A DNA stretch of 64,000 bases from Haliotis asinina (GCF_037392515.1 NC_090281.1:41578645-41642644), one strand, 5' to 3'. Positions 1 through 10,789 are shown, numbered from the stretch's first letter. Numbers and translations: made by a program. The notes: generated by a model not told the origin, from the sequence alone.

Positions 1-389
1 CAATACATAATCTTTTCTGCCTCCCTTTCTTGCCTCCAGGCAATTACAAATCTATCTTCCAAACATCCAGTTGTATAATTGAAATTATTGCATTGTACTA
101 TGATCTTGCTACTGGCCAATACGACATCGTCCTATGTTGGTTACCCAGCCACACTGACATTTCTGGGAATACCATGACTGATCTTGCAGCAAAGGCAGCA
201 CTAACAAATCTGGAAAGCCACTTCTTATACCATGTTCTGGTTACAAAGCTAGCATAAGAACTTACATCCATGATCTGATGCAAAAGAAGTGAGACACCGA
301 AACAGGTATTAATAAATTACGTGCTATGAAACCCTATGTTTGTTACATCTGCTTGGGTTGTTAAGCTAGATTTGAAGAGGTCATCATAC
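1..389 (+). pseudogene. LINE RNase H domain fragment (third copy of the family at 8560 and 59636)
   Basis: Translation of 30-257 gives the RNase H segment DIVLCWLPSHTDISGNTMTD, which aligns almost residue for residue with the RNase H domain at 11920-12480. DNA similarity continues past the stop at 255-257 to about 389, matching 12342-12478 of that copy. The RNase H domain of such LINEs removes RNA from the RNA:DNA hybrid during target-primed reverse transcription. Here the domain is 5' truncated at the window edge and closed by early stops, so it is a dead fragment. The boundary near 389 is approximate. Confidence 0.85.
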
Positions 390-424
390 AAGGATATCCA
401 TCTGTATGCCTTGTACATCTGTCT

Positions 425-1040
425 CTTGTTAATGCGACATCTCTTGAACTGCCGTACCACGTTGGGAGATTATGCAGACACCAGTTGATGTGTGTGACTC
501 TGACCTTTTTTCAAGGTCACTGCGACTCTTTGACCACTCTTCAAACCCTTGTTAACATGATATGTCATGAACTGTTGTACCCAATGTCTTCAAATTTGGT
601 GACAGCCTACTTTGGGAGACTGTGCAGACACCAGTCGGTTTGTTGACTGTGATCTTGTTTTCAAGGTCACCGTGACTCTTTGACTACTCTTCAAACTGTT
701 GTTAATGCGATATCTCATGAACTGTTGCACCCAGTGTCTTCAAATTTGTTGACAGCCTACATTGGGGGATCACATCGACACCAGTTGATTTTGTTGACAT
801 TGACCTTTTTGCAAGGTCACTACAACTCTGCCATTCTTCAAATTCTTGTTAACACGATATGTCATGAACTGTTACACCCTGTTTTCAAATTTGGTGACAG
901 CCAACACCGGGGAATTAGGCGGACGGCAGTCAATTGTCCACTTTTCAAACTTATGTTAATGCAGTATTCCATAAAACATTGCAGCCAATGTCCTCAGCCT
1001 ACATTGGGTGATTATCCAAACACCAGTCATTTTATACATC
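425..1040. repeat. Degenerate ~150-bp tandem repeat, four to five units
   Basis: A block beginning GTTAAYRYGAYATSTCATGAACTG recurs at about 428, 551, 701, 848 and 954, so spacing varies from 106 to 150 bp. Each complete unit carries CTTCAAATTTGGTGACAGCC, CAGACACCAGT and a TGACCT...AAGGTCA everted half-site hairpin. The open frame 680-1378 partly runs through this array and is not treated as a gene. Such arrays are commonly remnants of satellite-like mobile DNA in mollusc genomes, but no terminal structure is visible. Confidence 0.7.
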
Positions 1041-1189
1041 TTGTGTGTGAGCTAAAAGTGAAAAGAAGTGAATATGTTATAAATATTTCATTCTTCTTTA
1101 GCGACAGGAACCATTGCCATGTTAGTGGCAAACACTTGTCTCCTTCGGAGCAAGAATCAGTACGACATATGGATGATGCCTGTATATCT

Positions 1190-1785
1190 TCTGGGCGTTT
1201 GAGCCGATGCGCCCTCTCAACATATGCTAGCCCCCACATGAGTGGAAGCTTAATTGAATGGGAGGTTCTCGACATTATCTCCCAGTTGTACAGGTCATTC
1301 CACGTAGATCTGTTAGCCTCAGGGGTGACAAACCAGACAGTAGTGACCTGCTTTTGGATCCCCTATCTGAGGGAGTAAACCCCTGATGCCTTCCAGCTCC
1401 ATTGGACACACAGTGTACTGTGGGAATTACCACCAATACCACTGATTCCCAGGTTGCTATCAGAACCAGCCATCAAGCCAGCTTGACTACTTCACCTGTA
1501 TGGTCGGCTTAGAGCTGGTTTCTGGTAATTTTCTGGTTGCTGTCTCAGCCTCCTGTATTTTTACCATTATGACATGACATTCTATCCCAGCATGGAGCGA
1601 CCCACCAGAATCCAAGGATTCAGTGGGTGACTTGCCCACTGTCAGGTACCGCCTCCAAGAGATTGGAATTCCTCCATCACTTGCAGACAAAATACTGGCT
1701 TCACAGAGGGTTTTGACAAACTTTCAGTGTGAAGATAGATGAACCTTCTATGTGCGCTGGTGTGTCAGCAGGGGGATTTTGTTAT
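1190..1785 (+). pseudogene. DIRS/Ngaro-type retroelement relic: RNase H end and start of tyrosine recombinase
   Basis: In the frame ending at 1378 the translation contains IEWEVLDIISQLYRSFHVDL, and beyond the stop TPDAFQLHW and PPIPLIPRLL. This order matches the C-terminal RNase H region of DIRS-like elements (HVDLFA, DAF..DW, FPP.SLIPR). From about 1645 another frame gives RYRLQEIGIPPSLADKILAS, then FYVRWCVSRG, which resembles the N-terminal SAM-like core-binding domain of the tyrosine recombinase that follows RNase H in this class. Stops and a frameshift show it is dead. The recombinase continues at 2848 after an inserted repeat element. Identification rests on motif order by eye. Confidence 0.55.
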
Positions 1786-2847
1786 CCGTTTTTTCTGCGT
1801 ATGTAATGCGGGGAGATATAGTCTCGTCTGTCCGTCCGTCCATAATCATTTTGTTTCCGCAGCATAACTCAGAAACCCTTCAATATTTTTAGACCAAACT
1901 TGATAGATATAGTAATCTCAGCCTATGGTTGTGCCTTTTGCTGTGTACAGATTTTTGGCATTTATATTTTTTTTGTTTTTCCATGGAACATTTTGGTGTT
2001 AGTCTTATGGTGGTGTGGGCTTCGTTTCTGGAGCAGAACTCAAAAACTGTTCAATAGTTTTCTGCAAAACTTGGTAGATATATCAATCTGAACCTATAGT
2101 GGTGCCTTTTGGTATTTACAGGTTTTTGTGATTTCTTATTCTCTTGGTTTCCATGGAAATGTTTTGGACATAGTCTCAAAAGTGAGAGGTGTGTTTCGTT
2201 TCCGGAGCAGAACTCCAAAACAGTTCAATGTTTTTCTGCAAAACTTGGTAGATATATCAGTCAGAAGCTGAAGTGGTGCCTTTTGGTATTTACAGGTTTT
2301 TGTGATTTCTTATTCTCTTGGTTTCCATGGAAATGTTTTGGACATAGTCTCAAAAGTGAGAGGTGTGTTTCGTTTCCGGAGCAGAACTCCAAAACAGTTC
2401 AATGTTTTTCTGCAAAACTTGGTAGATATATCAGTCAGAAGCTGAAGTGGTGCCTTTTGGTATTTACAGGTTTTTGTGATTTATTATTCTCTTGGTTTCC
2501 ATGGAAGCGTTTTGGACCTAGTCTGAAAAGTGAGAGGTGTGTTTCGTTTCCGGACCAGAACTCAAAAACTTCTTAATATCTGTCGGTAAAACTTGGCAGA
2601 TATGTGTTGCAGACCCCAAAGTGGTGCACTATAGGTTGAAACCATTTCATATCTTTCAACAGATCTTGGCAGTTATATGACATTGTGACTTTGCTGGTTA
2701 CAGATACATGGCATTTATAATTTTGATGAATTCCGAGGGGTAACAATTCAAACTTAGTCTGAAAAAACAATGAGTAACTTTCAGAGTATTTGTCCTTTCA
2801 AACATGTGGGGGCTGGGGGGATATGTCATCTTCTGATGACTCTTGTT
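1786..2847 (+). mobile_element. 174-bp-repeat element, copy A, inserted in the DIRS recombinase
   Basis: The element has three parts. A 5' module starts ATCC and includes a TCCG-rich stretch near 1826-1842. Tandem 174-bp units follow. A 3' module ends in the hairpin GTCATC-TTCT-GATGAC (2825-2840) followed by TCTTGTT. The same ends recur in copies at 3571, 17173 and 20706. It interrupts coding sequence that reads as one recombinase on either side. The layout resembles non-autonomous Helitron/Helentron-associated elements (Drosophila DINE-1, bivalve pearl elements), which have central tandem repeats and a 3' hairpin; that class assignment is inference. No transposition protein is encoded. Confidence 0.8.
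2111..2632 (+). repeat. Tandem array of 174-bp units (copy A core)
   Basis: GGTATTTACAGG starts units at 2111, 2285 and 2459, an exact 174-bp period. The first two full units are almost identical, suggesting recent duplication. Because 174 is a multiple of three, one frame stays open (2109-2576) and translates to a 58-residue repeated peptide. The conserved DNA features are TTTCCATGGAAAC/T, TTCCGGAGCAGAACTC and GTAGATATATCA. No start context, ancestry or codon bias supports coding. Confidence 0.9.
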
Positions 2848-3118
2848 GACAGATTTCTGCAGTACCAACTTTAGTCAATCACAACTTGAAGCCAGTTTCA
2901 CCTCTTCAACAGTCCGGGGTTACACCACAACGTTCTGTGTACCTCTTGATGGTGCTGTGCTGGTGCAACAGTCTCTCGTACAGTGTTTTGTGGCAGGTGT
3001 CGACAGGATCCGACTGACTATCCAGTGGATCAGCCCAAAATGGGACAAGTCAGTAGTCCTTGATTGGCTGTCTGGGCCTCTCTTTCACAATTTGTTGTCC
3101 ACCTTGATAACGTCATAA
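2848..3118 (+). pseudogene. DIRS-type tyrosine recombinase, continuation of 1190-1785
   Basis: The frame 2843-3118 contains SSTVRGYTTTFCVPLDGAVL, then WISPKWDKSVVLDWL. This fits the T-V-x-Y...I(S) core-binding segment and the P.WDL..VLD.L linker that precede the catalytic domain in DIRS/Ngaro recombinases. The first part of the domain lies at 1645-1785, so copy A of the 174-bp element landed inside it. The catalytic R-H-R-Y half is missing: sequence after 3118 is unrelated, so the relic is truncated. Confidence 0.5.
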
Positions 3119-3570
3119 ATAGTATAAACAATATTCACATGACCAGGCGGGGACATGACACTACTGACCTGGACATTTTACCAGCTGAGTTCCTGAGGAA
3201 TCTATGTTTTGTTTTGACAACAACTCATGTTATGGTATCTAGTATTATCAATGGAACTTCATGCATTTATAGATATTTATAGTGCAATATGAGATGATTT
3301 ATTTTTCAAAAGACTGATTATACATCTTGAAAACATAGCTGAGCCAATGTTATGAATACTGGCTCTCACACCACTTGCATCTTGCACTTGCATCACTGGG
3401 TACACCCCTTTGTACAGACAAGATACCAACTTCTGACAAGATGTTGATGCTTTGTGTAGACTTGTTTGAGTGGCATTTTAGAAGTTGAGGTGTACAAATA
3501 GGACAGACTGTATGGATAACAACTTCTTTATTGCGTGATAGCGACGTTTCGGTGCAGATTCTACCGTTGT
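3119..3570. other. Unassigned stretch
   Basis: No supported gene. A segment near 3515-3570 (TTTATTGCGTGATAGCGACG and following GTTTCGGTGCAGATTC) resembles the end sequences of Penelope-like elements in molluscs, but no coding part accompanies it here. Confidence 0.3.
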
Positions 3571-4321
3571 CAAGCATGAGAGGTGTGTTTCATTTCCGGA
3601 GCAGAACTCCAAAACAGTTCAATGTTTTTCTGCAAAACTTGGTAGATATATCAGTCAGAAGCTGAAGTGGTGCCTTTTGGTATTTACAGGTTTTTGTGAT
3701 TTATTATTTTCTCGGTTTCCATGGAAACATTTCGGACATATTCTCAAAATGGAGGAATGGGCTTCTTTTCCGGAGCAGAACTCAAAAATCATTCAATATT
3801 TTTCTGCAAACCTTGGTAGATATATCAATGTGAACCTATATTGGTGCCTTTTGTTATGTACACTTACTGAGTTTTTGTGATTTCTTATTTTCTTGGTTTC
3901 CACTGAAATGTTTCAGACCCAGTCTGAAAAGTGAGAGGTGTGTTTCGTTTCTGGAGCAGAACTAAACAACCGTTCAGTATTTTTCTGCAAAACTTGGTAG
4001 ATATATCAGTCAGAAGCTGAAGTGGTACCTTTTGCTATGTACAGGTTTTTGTGATTTATTATTTTCTCGGTTTGCATGGAAACATTTCAGACCTAGTCTG
4101 AAAAGTGAGAGGTGTGTTTCGTTTCCGGAGCAGAACTCAAAAACCGTTCAGTATATTTCTGCAAAACTTGGTAGATATATCAGTCAGAAGCTGAAGTGGT
4201 GCCTTTTGCTATGTACAGGATCTTGTGGTTTATTATTTTTTCGGTTTCCATGGAAGCGTTTTGGACCTAGTCTGAAAAGTGAGAAGTGTGTTTTATTTCC
4301 AGAGCAGGACTCAAAAGCTTC
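3571..4321 (+). mobile_element. 174-bp-repeat element, copy D (5' truncated, split by a TTAA insertion)
   Basis: Units of the 174-bp repeat run from about 3576. They lack the 5' module and enter mid-unit after GTTGTCAAGCATGAG. The array stops inside a unit at CTTCTTAA, and its 3' module resumes at 7789 (TATCCTTTCAAACATGTGGG), ending with the same GTCATC/GATGAC hairpin at 7822-7837. The 3.46 kb between is a separate insertion, so copy D predates it. Confidence 0.8.
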
Positions 4322-4325
4322 TTAA

Positions 4326-7300
4326 CTCATTAGGGCCGAGAGCCGCGTATATACGGCAAATTAATTAGCTTCTCACAGCGAGAGTCGCTTATTGGGGGTA
4401 ATAAAAAGCACCTCTTATTCAGCGAGAGACGCATATTGGGGGTTATGAAAAGCACCTCTCATTCAGCGGGGGCTTTTTTTTTTTCAGTATTGGGGGCTTT
4501 ACATTTTAAATTCGTACTGTGCCTATAATTTCAATCAATTTAGCAGTAATGATCAAAGATTAGCTTTTCTTACGAGAGAGGTTACTTTCTGTGTTAATCA
4601 GAAGAGCTATTAATGTGTTTTGATAACAATTGCTTACAATGTCGGGGGCTTATACAGGCTAATGAACACATGTCTGCGGGAAAAGGGATTATGAGATGTT
4701 GTTACAGGAGGTACGTGTTTGTCACTCGTCATTGGGAGTGAATACTAAGATACTATGTTCGCACACTGATTGAATTAACGGTGACAAGGTTACAAAACCT
4801 TCTTCTAAATTAAATCATTCGTTCATTACGAAACCTTCTTCTAAATTAAATCATTCATTCATTCGTTGTAATAGTCCATATAATGAATCGTAGACGTAAA
4901 TAGCAATACTGTGTTACACTCATGTTCGTGTAGATTTGAAATACACCAAGTTACTAATTTAGACCTAACTCATTTGCGACTATTGAGTTTGAAAGTTGAC
5001 AATAATACATAATCGAATATGAAGTGATAACTCTTGCATCTACTCATAATATACATATATAGTGCAACTCTTGCATCGACTCGTAATATACATATATAGT
5101 ACACATAAACCATACAAAGGTAACTGGGGTATTTTGTTCAAGCTGTTTCATGTTTGTTTGAAATGTGATTTTTCAATGCAATTTACATAAGCATTGTGTA
5201 AGAAACGTTTGTATTTGATCTCTGTAATTATCTTATCCTGTGTAATGATCACGTGTATCAGATCCATCGTCAATAAAAGGAGGAGAATATATCAGTTACG
5301 GAACTGATGCGTATAATCATTCAATCAGACAACACTAAATGAGATATGTGAACACCTCTTTAAACCTCAAAATAACAGCCTCTGCCCGAATGCATGTCCA
5401 GGTAAACTTTGGTCCCGTGACAAGTGTAAAACAAACTAATGCGCTGTTACATCATTGGACAACCTGTTTTGTGGAGTCACACCCATTGTCAATCTTCTGA
5501 ACCTCGTTTGCTTTCAAAACAAATATACGTATGTCCATCTTCATAAATATTTGGGGAGATTCAACTTCAAGTGTATACATCACAATAAATTAGTATTGTG
5601 TTACTTTTTTAAATTCTATAATACATGTACTTGAATTATGGTATTTATTCGTAACAATGTGCAGATTAAATTGAAATGTTCAGCGAACCATTATGTTTGA
5701 AGTAGTGTGCGCAAAAAGTATATGCAAATAAATACCATCTCTACTCAATGGTTGGACTGGGTTATCCGGGGTAAAAATAATCGGATTGTAGCGCTTTGAG
5801 CGCTTCAAAGAAAAATAAACTCGTCAAAGTGCTTGTTAGTTCTCTGTGTACATTTCAGGCATCCTTACGATTATATATGTTCACCATACACAAACGTTTA
5901 ATGATAGCTAGAGTTGATAAAGCCAAAATCTAGCATATCGATTGGTCAACGATCTAACCAATAGTCAATCTGTATCCAAGCTGTCTAGTGACCGAATGTA
6001 CTCTTCAGAAATTTAGCCCACGCCCCATCACCTGTCATTTCCAATGTGACAGGTATCTCACGATACGATTGGTCATAGATAACAAATCAGGGAATATATT
6101 GAACAGTTAAGATACAAAACGACCTATTCGGGAACTTTGATGACGCCCACCCCATGACCCTTTGTCTCATGTATGTGCCAGGAATAGCATTATACAATAT
6201 ACATACATGTATGTTCGTGCGATAACGTATATTTTCTGCGTTAAATCTAGATGAACAAAAGCGACAAACTGTGAATCTGTTATATGTAAGTCACAGACTA
6301 GCTTATTAGTACTTTCCTTTAAATATTCAGTAAACACTATCAATGTATCAGCGAAAACGCTTCTTTCATAGATTATTAGGCATGTGCGTATATTCGTCTT
6401 TACTGCCATTGACATAGATGTTTTGAACAATTTAATCTCACACAATGATATGAGAGGGACATCATTTGGTTTAAGTATGTCTTACATACAAAGATTCCAA
6501 ACATGAGTGAAGAAAGGCACACTTACATAATCCCTTACTTTATGTGCTATTGAAAGTTTCTTGACACCTCTCTGTAATTATCACATGTAGCAACTAATGA
6601 TCCATCATCAGTAAAAGCAGGATAGCATATTAATCATGGTATTGATACCCTTGCTTATCATCATTCTGACTACAGTAATAAGATTATTTAGCGCTACTTT
6701 TGGTCTTGAAACAACAGTCTCTGGTAGAATTTATACGTATCCACGCCCCTACTCCCTTATTGAACGGACTGTCCCGGGACAAGCGTAAAATAAACATGTG
6801 TTGTTATTTTGTCGGACAACCCACTTGATGGTGCTACGTACGCTTCATTCTCTGTACTGTATATGCACACATGGGTGCAGTCTGGTGAACCTTGATATCA
6901 GACAATACACAAATTGTTACATGATAGTGAGGATATACAACCAAAACACAACATATCCACTGGTCAACAATACAATAAAAAATCAATGTGTCCAATCTGA
7001 GAGACCAAACGTGCCCTTCAGAAATTTAGGCCATGCCCCATCACCTTGCCCTTCCTATGTGACAGGTTCTCACAATACGATTGGTCAAAGTATCAGCCAA
7101 TGTAATGAGTAACTGAGATATAATGCGTTACATTTGGGATATTTTATCCCTTCACATGACGGGAAGCTTTGTTTAGCATTGAGTAATGATAAATGTATCA
7201 TGCAGTATGTATGTGTATGAATGGTGATGTATTGTTTGCAGCGTTAAGTTAAGATGAACAAAGTGACAAACTATAAATTTTTATATGCTCCATGTTACCT

Positions 7301-7784
7301 ACACACCTATTGATACTTTCCTTGAAATAGTCAGTAAGCACGAGCAATGTATTGGCAAAAAATGTAGACGATTATAATGCTAGTTCCCCCCTCTTTTTAA
7401 ACTCTATTATAAATGATATATTATAATTCAGTCAATACGATGAGAGAGACAGGAGGAATTTGTATATTTGTTCATCTCGTACGTACAAAGACCGCGTAGG
7501 TGTTGATAAAAATATAGCACACACTGGCAAAGGGGTATAAGAGACACATGTAATAAATTACATGAAATGCTGTAATATATGTATTCACATCGGCCTCTTT
7601 TCCATCTTTACGACACAATTAAATAATCAGTACTTGTTTGTGAGACTAGACAGTTTCCTGTCATATCTGAGACCTGCCAGGGAAATCAGGCATGATTAGC
7701 ACTAATTAGCCTCGTCGCAGCAATCAGGCCGTCAGCGAGGGGTGCCAGGTATTGGGCAGTGTAGCGGCTCCAGGGCTTAATGAG
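4326..7784. mobile_element. piggyBac-like non-autonomous element with TTAA target duplication
   Basis: TTAA lies directly before 4326 (4322-4325) and after 7784 (7785-7788). The inner ends form an imperfect terminal inverted repeat: CTCATTAGGGCCGAGAGCCG on the left and CTCATTAAGCCCTGGAGCCG on the reversed right, about 17 of 21 matching. The left subterminal region carries the palindrome CGTATATACG. TTAA duplication is the hallmark of the piggyBac superfamily. The 3459-bp size would suit an autonomous element, but no transposase-sized open frame exists, so it is non-autonomous or fully decayed. It splits copy D of the 174-bp element cleanly. Confidence 0.8.
5165..7480 (+). repeat. Diverged internal direct duplication inside the piggyBac-like element
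   Basis: Segment ~5165-6470 is repeated at ~6510-7480. Paired landmarks are TCTGTAATTATC (5219/6571), GTCCCGNGACAAG (5411/6770), CTTCAGAAATTTAG (6003/7016), GATACGATTGGTCA (~6063/7075) and the AAGATGAACAAA-like block (~6248/7251). The offset falls from about 1350 to about 1005 bp, so copy two has lost roughly 350 bp corresponding to about 5560-5940. The function of the duplicated unit is unknown. Confidence 0.7.
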
Positions 7785-7847
7785 TTAATATCCTTTCAAA
7801 CATGTGGGGTCGGAGGGATATGTCATCTTCTGATGACTCTTGTTTAG

Positions 7848-8558
7848 TGATATTCCAGGCACTAGGGAGGTAAACTACAAGGATAGATGTGAAATTTTAT
7901 TTTATAAAACTTTGAACATCATCCTAAAGGCAAATGGACGAGGTACCAGCAATCAGACAATGCACAAACCCTGATTGTGCATATACTAACTAAACTGCAA
8001 ATTTTCCAACATCCAGCCATGTAATCATTTCTTTCAATGGCTCAGTATGCTTAGAATATTCAGGGGAAGAGTATCCTAGCAAGAAATAGCCAATTAAAAA
8101 TAGATATGATGCAGTCATTTGATAGTTCATAATAAACTGTCAAACTTTTAGTGCAACATGACACCATGACTGACGCAAAATCACGCAGAATGACAAGGGT
8201 ACTTATCGGCATTTCAGATGTCTTCCATATTTACAATGTAAACGATAAAAACATATAACAATACACAGATAGTCAGAATAATTCTGATTACATCTCACAT
8301 TTATGTACACAAGATCCCTGAATCAAGGAAAGAGTCCTCACAAAATCCTGTGTACCCTTCTCAGCGAAGCTGCCATTTTTGAAGAAATCGGTCATCACTA
8401 CTAATGTCACAAGTCAACATTGTTGCACATATTAGGCAGTTTCTCTGAGGTGAAGGTCGGTTAAGCAAGAGTAAACACAATGACCACATCATTCCAATTG
8501 CACTTTCAGTATTGTGATGTATATTTTACGTATCATTAGATATTTTTTCATTTTTTTC
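7848..8558. other. Unassigned AT-rich stretch
   Basis: This lies between the end of copy D of the 174-bp element and the LINE start. I see no coding frame, RNA gene or repeat boundary. It may be intron of the NR5 gene or ancient repeat. Confidence 0.4.
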
Positions 8559-9137
8559 AGCCACCTCCTCGTGGTGGGTGCAGGGTAACACTAAGTGCTC
8601 TTCTCCCGTGTGGACCCGGGACAGAATGTGTCCACAGCACCCCAGTGGTCAATGTCTTAAGAGGCGACTAAATTGGACAACCTGTTTGCCATGGGTTGCG
8701 TCCTGTGTCAGTGGAGGACGGGATCCTGGTGGTTGAGGGCATTTGGGCTTTTAACTGCGTTCCATTTGCCCAACACACCACTTTGGCCCTTACTTCACCT
8801 AGACGGGTGGTTGAATGGACGCGATTCAACCAATCGGCTGGTCATGCCAAGCCCTGTGCATGGACTACATATGTGTCATTGCACAGATCTGATTTGGAAT
8901 TGTTTTGAATTTTGGTCATGGCACTATTGTTAATCTGTAAATTTTAGTATTGTGAATTATGATCATACGAACTTTGTCTGGAGTCTTGTGCCAGAAGGCG
9001 ATGGCTCATGGGCCAGTTTGGTAGATTAATTACTTATCCTTGGTGCTGCAAGCTGGAGGCCCACATGCTTTGGCATTGTCCTTGTGATTCTCCATGGTGG
9101 GAGGGGAGCTCGAATGATGAACCATATTACACTAACC

Positions 9138-9960
9138 ATGGCTTATGAAATACAACTAAAAAAAACCAAAACATCCACTTGAAAATGACCCTGTTGAGAC
9201 CGTCTACGTCGATTGAATATTGGCCACGTTTCGTTGTGATTGAGACTAATGACAAAACTCTGTTAAAGCTGAACCCCTTTGCTGTATCCAAGGGTATTCA
9301 AGGTATTGCTGGGGCTTTGAAAAACATTAGACGCTTACGCTCGGATGTGCTGTTAGTTGAGTACGCTAAAGACAACAATCAACTAATCTGATGAACATGA
9401 AATCTTTCATGGGCATTCCAGTCACGGTCTCTGCTCACAAGACCTTATACACTAGTAAAGGTATTATCAGAGATCGTGATCAATTGTTTGATATGTCCGA
9501 AATTGACATAGCGTCAGAAATGAAAGATCAAGGTGTGCTGTTTGTAAAGCGCTTTTCAACCCGAAAAAACAATGAAACATTCCAAACAAATACATATCTG
9601 TTTACTTTCTCATGTCCAAATGCTCCTAAATCAGTGAAGGCAGGCTATTGTAACATACAAGTTTATACCTACATCCCCAACCGGCTCAGGTGTTTTAAAT
9701 GCCAGAAATATGGACATGGTGTAAATACTTGCACATTATTGGCTGTTGTGTGCACTCACTGTGGTGAGAAAACACACACAACAGAAGATTGTGACAGTGA
9801 TTTCAAAAACTGCACCAACTGCTCAGACAACCATTTGTCATTTTCTAAACAGTGTCCTATTTAGGAAGAGCAAATGGAGATAAACAGAATAAAGTTTACT
9901 CAAAATATCTCCTTTTCTGAGGCAAAGAAAATGGTAAAGAGATCTGATCCTCCAGAAAGT
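9138..9960 (+). pseudogene. LINE ORF1 (gag-like, CCHC zinc knuckles), N-terminal part, broken
   Basis: ORF1 proteins of this LINE group bind the element RNA. The frame corresponds to the protein starting at 60237 in the intact copy and includes IEYWPRFVVIETND and KLNPFAVSKGIQGIAGALKN. Stops interrupt it near 9179, at 9389-9391, and at 9862-9864, where TAG replaces the TGG of the other copy. Zinc knuckles appear in order: CFKCQKYGHGVNTC, CTHCGEKTHTTEDC and CTNCSDNHLSFSKQC. The ATG at 9138 is in a different local context after an upstream stop, so no functional protein is expected. Confidence 0.85.
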
Positions 9961-9965
9961 TATGC

Positions 9966-10393
9966 TACATGTAGTAGCAAAAACATCATCGGATTCTACC
10001 TGTACAAAAACAAAATCATCCACAGGCTGCCAGACTGCTTCATGAGTTGATGATGTATGTTATCAGCTCCTGTAGCAGTGTCATGAGCTTGACCAAGAGC
10101 AGTATGGAGTTCATGAATAGAAAACGTTTCATTATAATCTTCCCCATTATCAGAATTGAAATCAATAGTTTTCTTTTCTTGTTGTTTTTGATACTGCTGA
10201 AATTTAGGTATATAATTAGAAGAGGAAGAATATTTAGTGAGAGTTTCACCCAGTTTATTTGCAATATCTGATTTATCAGTAAGTAATTGATCTCCATCTT
10301 TAAGATGATAGACTGTAGATTTAGTATCATTACCTTTAATTTTCTGGAGCATGTTCCATACCTTGGACATGGGTGTCCGAGAATTTATTTCAG
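9966..10393 (-). pseudogene. Inverted LINE ORF2 fragment (endonuclease-RT linker and RT start)
   Basis: Read on the minus strand, 10370-9996 gives MSKVWNMLQKIKG, LLTDKSDIANKLGETLTKYS and FSIHELHTALGQAHD. These match the plus-strand ORF2 linker of the second copy (62560-62763) and extend into the start of RT. It sits within plus-strand ORF1 of copy A, so it is a local inversion or a reverse-orientation insertion of the same family. The left border is near 9966 and the right border near 10393, where ORF1 sequence (SDSPQLLYPAISSQTEE) resumes. Confidence 0.85.
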
Positions 10394-10721
10394 ATAAATC
10401 AGATTCTCCACAGCTTTTGTACCCTGCTATATCATCTCAGACTGAAGAATCACTTCCTAGTAGATCAAAGCCTTCCTCTGATCACAAATCATCATCATCT
10501 CAGTCACACTCAAAGTCTCAATCTGATATTCAACAAACTGTGAAAAGTAAACCTAAACCTAAGCCTAACCTAAAAGAACAAAGTGGCAGAGCTCCTAAAG
10601 GGTCACAAAATAACATTCAATTGTTCAATAAATATGGGTCTCATGAAGACATGGCAAAAACGTCCATTCTAGGGCACATAGCATGTCGCCCTCCAAAAGA
10701 GTGCAGGGTAGATCCCCAATA
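10394..10721 (+). pseudogene. LINE ORF1 C-terminal part, Ser/Lys/Pro-rich
   Basis: The translation SSDHKSSSSQSHSKSQ followed by KPKPKPNLKEQSGRAPKGSQ matches the C-terminal tail of ORF1 at 61142-61513 of the second copy. It is separated from its zinc-knuckle part by the inverted ORF2 fragment. After 10735, sequence of the ORF2 start (AATATTGTACAGT) jumps directly into the RT domain. Confidence 0.8.
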
Positions 10722-10789
10722 AATCCCCCCAAAAGATATCTTATACCAATAATATTGTACAGTACAATATCTTCTAATATATTATAACA

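Noticed and set aside
680..1378. A 232-codon open frame starting at 680
   Set aside because: Its first half is the degenerate ~150-bp repeat and its second half is the frame of a DIRS-like relic; it is not one protein.
4326..7784. A domesticated or intact piggyBac transposase inside the TTAA element
   Set aside because: The longest frames are about 100 codons without transposase motifs; only the ends support piggyBac.
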